64,000 nucleotides of DNA from JACMJL01 sp963791805 (GTDB lineage: Bacteria > Bacillota > Clostridia > Clostridiales > Clostridiaceae), in assembly GCA_963791805.1 (NCBI GenBank), contig CAWBTU010000004.1, positions 62,001-126,000 of the forward strand, in the 5' to 3' direction. Of this stretch, positions 62,274-64,000 are shown piece after piece. Each line of letters begins with the position of its first letter. Within the stretch, counting starts at the first letter, position 1. The notes beneath the pieces are model-generated. The model had not been told where the DNA came from. It worked only from the letters and a program-made list of their open reading frames with translations, and did not search any database. The position numbers and the translations under genes were made by a program.

Positions 62274-62912
62274 TTAAAACTTACCCTCACTTTTTAAAAT
62301 ATCTGCCACTTCAAGATTTAGCATCAATACATTTACTCTTGGTTCTCCAAAAATTCCAAAAGTTTTACCGGTGGTGTGTTTTTCTATAAGATCATTTAAC
62401 TTCTTTGAGCTAATATTAGTTGCTTTTGAAACAGCTTCTATTTGAATCTTAGCTGACTTTGGACTTATATTGGGGTCTAGTCCTGATCCTGAACTTGTTA
62501 GCAAATCTGTAGGTATATCCTCAGCTTTTAAGCCAGGGTGAGTTTTTAAGAAACTGTCCATATCTGCTTTTACTCTATCAGTTAATGCATTGTTTGATGG
62601 ACCAAGGTTCTGAGATCCTGAACTTACGCCTGAATAGGCGATTTTTCCATCACTATCAGGTTTTGTATCTGCTTCTGTATAGGTATTATAATTTGAAATT
62701 GAAACCCTTCCTTGAAAAAACCGAGCATCCGTAAATTTCTGTCCAATAAGCTTTGATCCAACCTCTTTACCTTTAAAAGTTACCATGTTTCCATTTGCCT
62801 TCTTATGGAAAGCAAGCTGGCTAATTCCTGTCATAGTTAATGGATATATTAAACCACATAAAATAAGTAAAACAACACTTAACATTATTGATTTTTTAAA
62901 CGTTTCTTTCAT
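62274..62912 (-). CDS. kdpC: KdpC, potassium-transporting ATPase subunit C
   Basis: The 212 residues start with a signal-anchor (SIMLSVVLLILCGLIYPLTM). The KdpC core follows: GSKLIGQKFTDARFFQGRVS, GPSNNALTDRVKADMDSF, PTDLLTSSGSGLDPNISPKS and a C-terminal EPRVNVLMLNLEVADIL. KdpC bridges KdpA and KdpB in the high-affinity K+ pump. It lies 27 bases after kdpB. The length is normal. Confidence 0.96.
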   Translation of the reverse strand: MKETFKKSIMLSVVLLILCGLIYPLTMTGISQLAFHKKANGNMVTFKGKEVGSKLIGQKFTDARFFQGRVSISNYNTYTEADTKPDSDGKIAYSGVSSGSQNLGPSNNALTDRVKADMDSFLKTHPGLKAEDIPTDLLTSSGSGLDPNISPKSAKIQIEAVSKATNISSKKLNDLIEKHTTGKTFGIFGEPRVNVLMLNLEVADILKSEGKF

Positions 62913-62939
62913 ATATATCTCTCCTCTCCAAACCCATTC

Positions 62940-64000
62940 TTAACTTAGGTTTAGAATTCTAAGTAATGGAGCTACTCCTAAATCTAAGATTTTTATTCCC
63001 ATAAATGGAGCAATAAGTCCACCCAAACCATAAATCAAAAGATTTCTTCTAAGTAATGCTTCTGACTTCATTGGGGTATATTTTACACCTTTCATTGCAA
63101 TTGGTATTAAAGCTGGAATTATTAGAGCATTGAAAATCAAAGCAGAAATTATAGCACTGTGTGGAGAATCCAAATTCATTACATTAAGCACATGCATTCT
63201 TGGTATTGCTATTGTAAACATAGCTGGTATAATTGCAAAGTACTTTGCTACATCATTAGATATACTAAAAGTAGTAAGAGCACCCCTTGTTATAAGAAGC
63301 TGTTTACCAATTTCTACTACCTCAAGAATTTTAGTAGGATCTGAATCAAGGTCTACCATATTTGCTGCTTCCTTTGCAGATGCTGTTCCACTGTTCATTG
63401 CAATTCCAACATCAGCTTGAGCTAGTGCAGGTGCATCATTTGTACCATCCCCTGTCATGGCAACTAATTTACCTTCAGCTTGTTCCTTTTTTATTACTTC
63501 AATCTTATCCTCTGGCTTACATTCAGCTATAAACCCATCTACACCTGCTTCTTTTGCTATTGTTGCTGCAGTAAGTGGATTATCACCAGTACACATTATT
63601 GTTTTAATACCCATTTCTCTTAGTCTTTCAAATCTTTGATTAAGTCCCGGTTTAACAGTATCCTTTAAATAAATAACACCATAGATTTCATTATCAACAC
63701 ATACTGTTAAAGGTGTTCCTCCAGCCTTAGAAATTTTTGTTACAGCAGCTTCTAAATCTGAAGGGATTTTACCACCTAAACTATCTACATACTTAACTAT
63801 TGAATCTGAAGCACCTTTTCTAACCTTTACTCCATTTGAAAGATTGATACCGCTCATTCTAGTTTGAGCTGAAAACTCAATAAATTCATTAGATATATAA
63901 TCTTCTTCATTTACAGTTATTCCTAATTTTTTTGCTAATTCTACTACTGATCTACCTTCTGGAGTTCCATCCTTTACAGATGAGATTAATGCTTGCATAG
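62940..64000 (-). CDS. kdpB: KdpB, potassium-transporting ATPase subunit B (C-terminal part)
   Basis: The frame is open to the window edge, so the N-terminal half, including the DKTGT phosphorylation loop, is outside. The visible part has the nucleotide-binding domain end (GVIYLKDTVKPGLNQRFERL, TGDNPLTAATIAKEAGVDGF), the hinge MTGDGTNDAPALAQADVGIA and the C-terminal membrane helices (FSISNDVAKYFAIIPAMF). KdpB hydrolyses ATP to drive K+ uptake through KdpA, whose gene should lie beyond the window. Confidence 0.96.
   Translation of the reverse strand, partial: MQALISSVKDGTPEGRSVVELAKKLGITVNEEDYISNEFIEFSAQTRMSGINLSNGVKVRKGASDSIVKYVDSLGGKIPSDLEAAVTKISKAGGTPLTVCVDNEIYGVIYLKDTVKPGLNQRFERLREMGIKTIMCTGDNPLTAATIAKEAGVDGFIAECKPEDKIEVIKKEQAEGKLVAMTGDGTNDAPALAQADVGIAMNSGTASAKEAANMVDLDSDPTKILEVVEIGKQLLITRGALTTFSISNDVAKYFAIIPAMFTIAIPRMHVLNVMNLDSPHSAIISALIFNALIIPALIPIAMKGVKYTPMKSEALLRRNLLIYGLGGLIAPFMGIKILDLGVAPLLRILNLS

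Noticed and set aside
1..64000. tRNA, rRNA or CRISPR features
   Set aside because: Reading both strands I found no tRNA T-arm pattern (GGTTCGAATCC type), no rRNA-like sequence and no regularly spaced repeat-spacer array. A tRNAscan or CRISPR search would settle this.

Overview
The window looks like the chromosome of a low-GC, spore-forming, anaerobic Clostridium-type Firmicute. The evidence is AT-rich DNA, strong AGGAGG-type ribosome sites, a SleC/Csp germination pair, coat-like small proteins, oxygen-sensitive 2-hydroxyacyl-CoA dehydratases, an Fe-only nitrogenase cluster and a Kdp/KimA potassium region. I saw no rRNA, tRNA or CRISPR array. The only mobile element I recognise is one group II intron.

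Layout. 1-9.1 kb: the N-terminal part of a large 2-hydroxyacyl-CoA dehydratase activase, a TPR protein, a 171-bp repeat cluster, a transglutaminase-like protein, RecX, an M16 peptidase, two tiny Lys-rich proteins and a two-subunit 2-hydroxyacyl-CoA dehydratase. 9.6-16.3 kb: cysteine desulfidase (CyuA) with a YheO-like regulator and a palindromic operator, a hemerythrin, an orphan PocR/PAS histidine kinase and three coat-like proteins. 16.4-18.3 kb: a kinase-like protein, then a DUF2156 protein flanked by two copies of a paired-hairpin RNA motif with ACGAR loops that I cannot assign. 18.3-28 kb: an Fe-only nitrogenase locus (regulator, DUF2325 protein, anfH-nifI1-nifI2-anfD-anfG-anfK, a glutamine amidotransferase, a NimA-like flavoprotein and anfO). 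28.4-43 kb: queT with a preQ1-I riboswitch, a DbpA-type helicase, YtaF, GH57 branching enzyme with DUF4912, ThiI with a cysteine desulfurase, a MATE pump, GalE, an ECF S component, a methyltransferase with a hemerythrin, SSB and an L,D-transpeptidase. 43.4-48.3 kb: sleC plus a double-protease csp gene. 48.4-64 kb: a potassium region with two KimA paralogues, a duplicated histidine kinase/response regulator module, a free-standing KdpD sensor domain, kdpC and part of kdpB.

The main anomaly is in the anf locus, the end of the helicase gene and the intron reverse transcriptase. They carry roughly thirty-five single-base insertions plus a few homopolymer contractions, while nearly every other gene is intact. 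Almost every insertion can be read as two alternative synonymous bases written side by side, for example ACT/ACC as ACTC. That points to two near-identical sequences merged in the consensus rather than to ordinary gene decay. anfH additionally lacks about 100 codons, including both iron-sulphur cysteines.

The potassium region holds a clear duplication. A kdpC tail, histidine kinase, response regulator and small secreted protein occur twice, and a group IIC-like intron sits just after the terminator of one copy. The response regulators have no DNA-binding domain and KdpD has no kinase domain, so the signalling circuit differs from textbook KdpDE.
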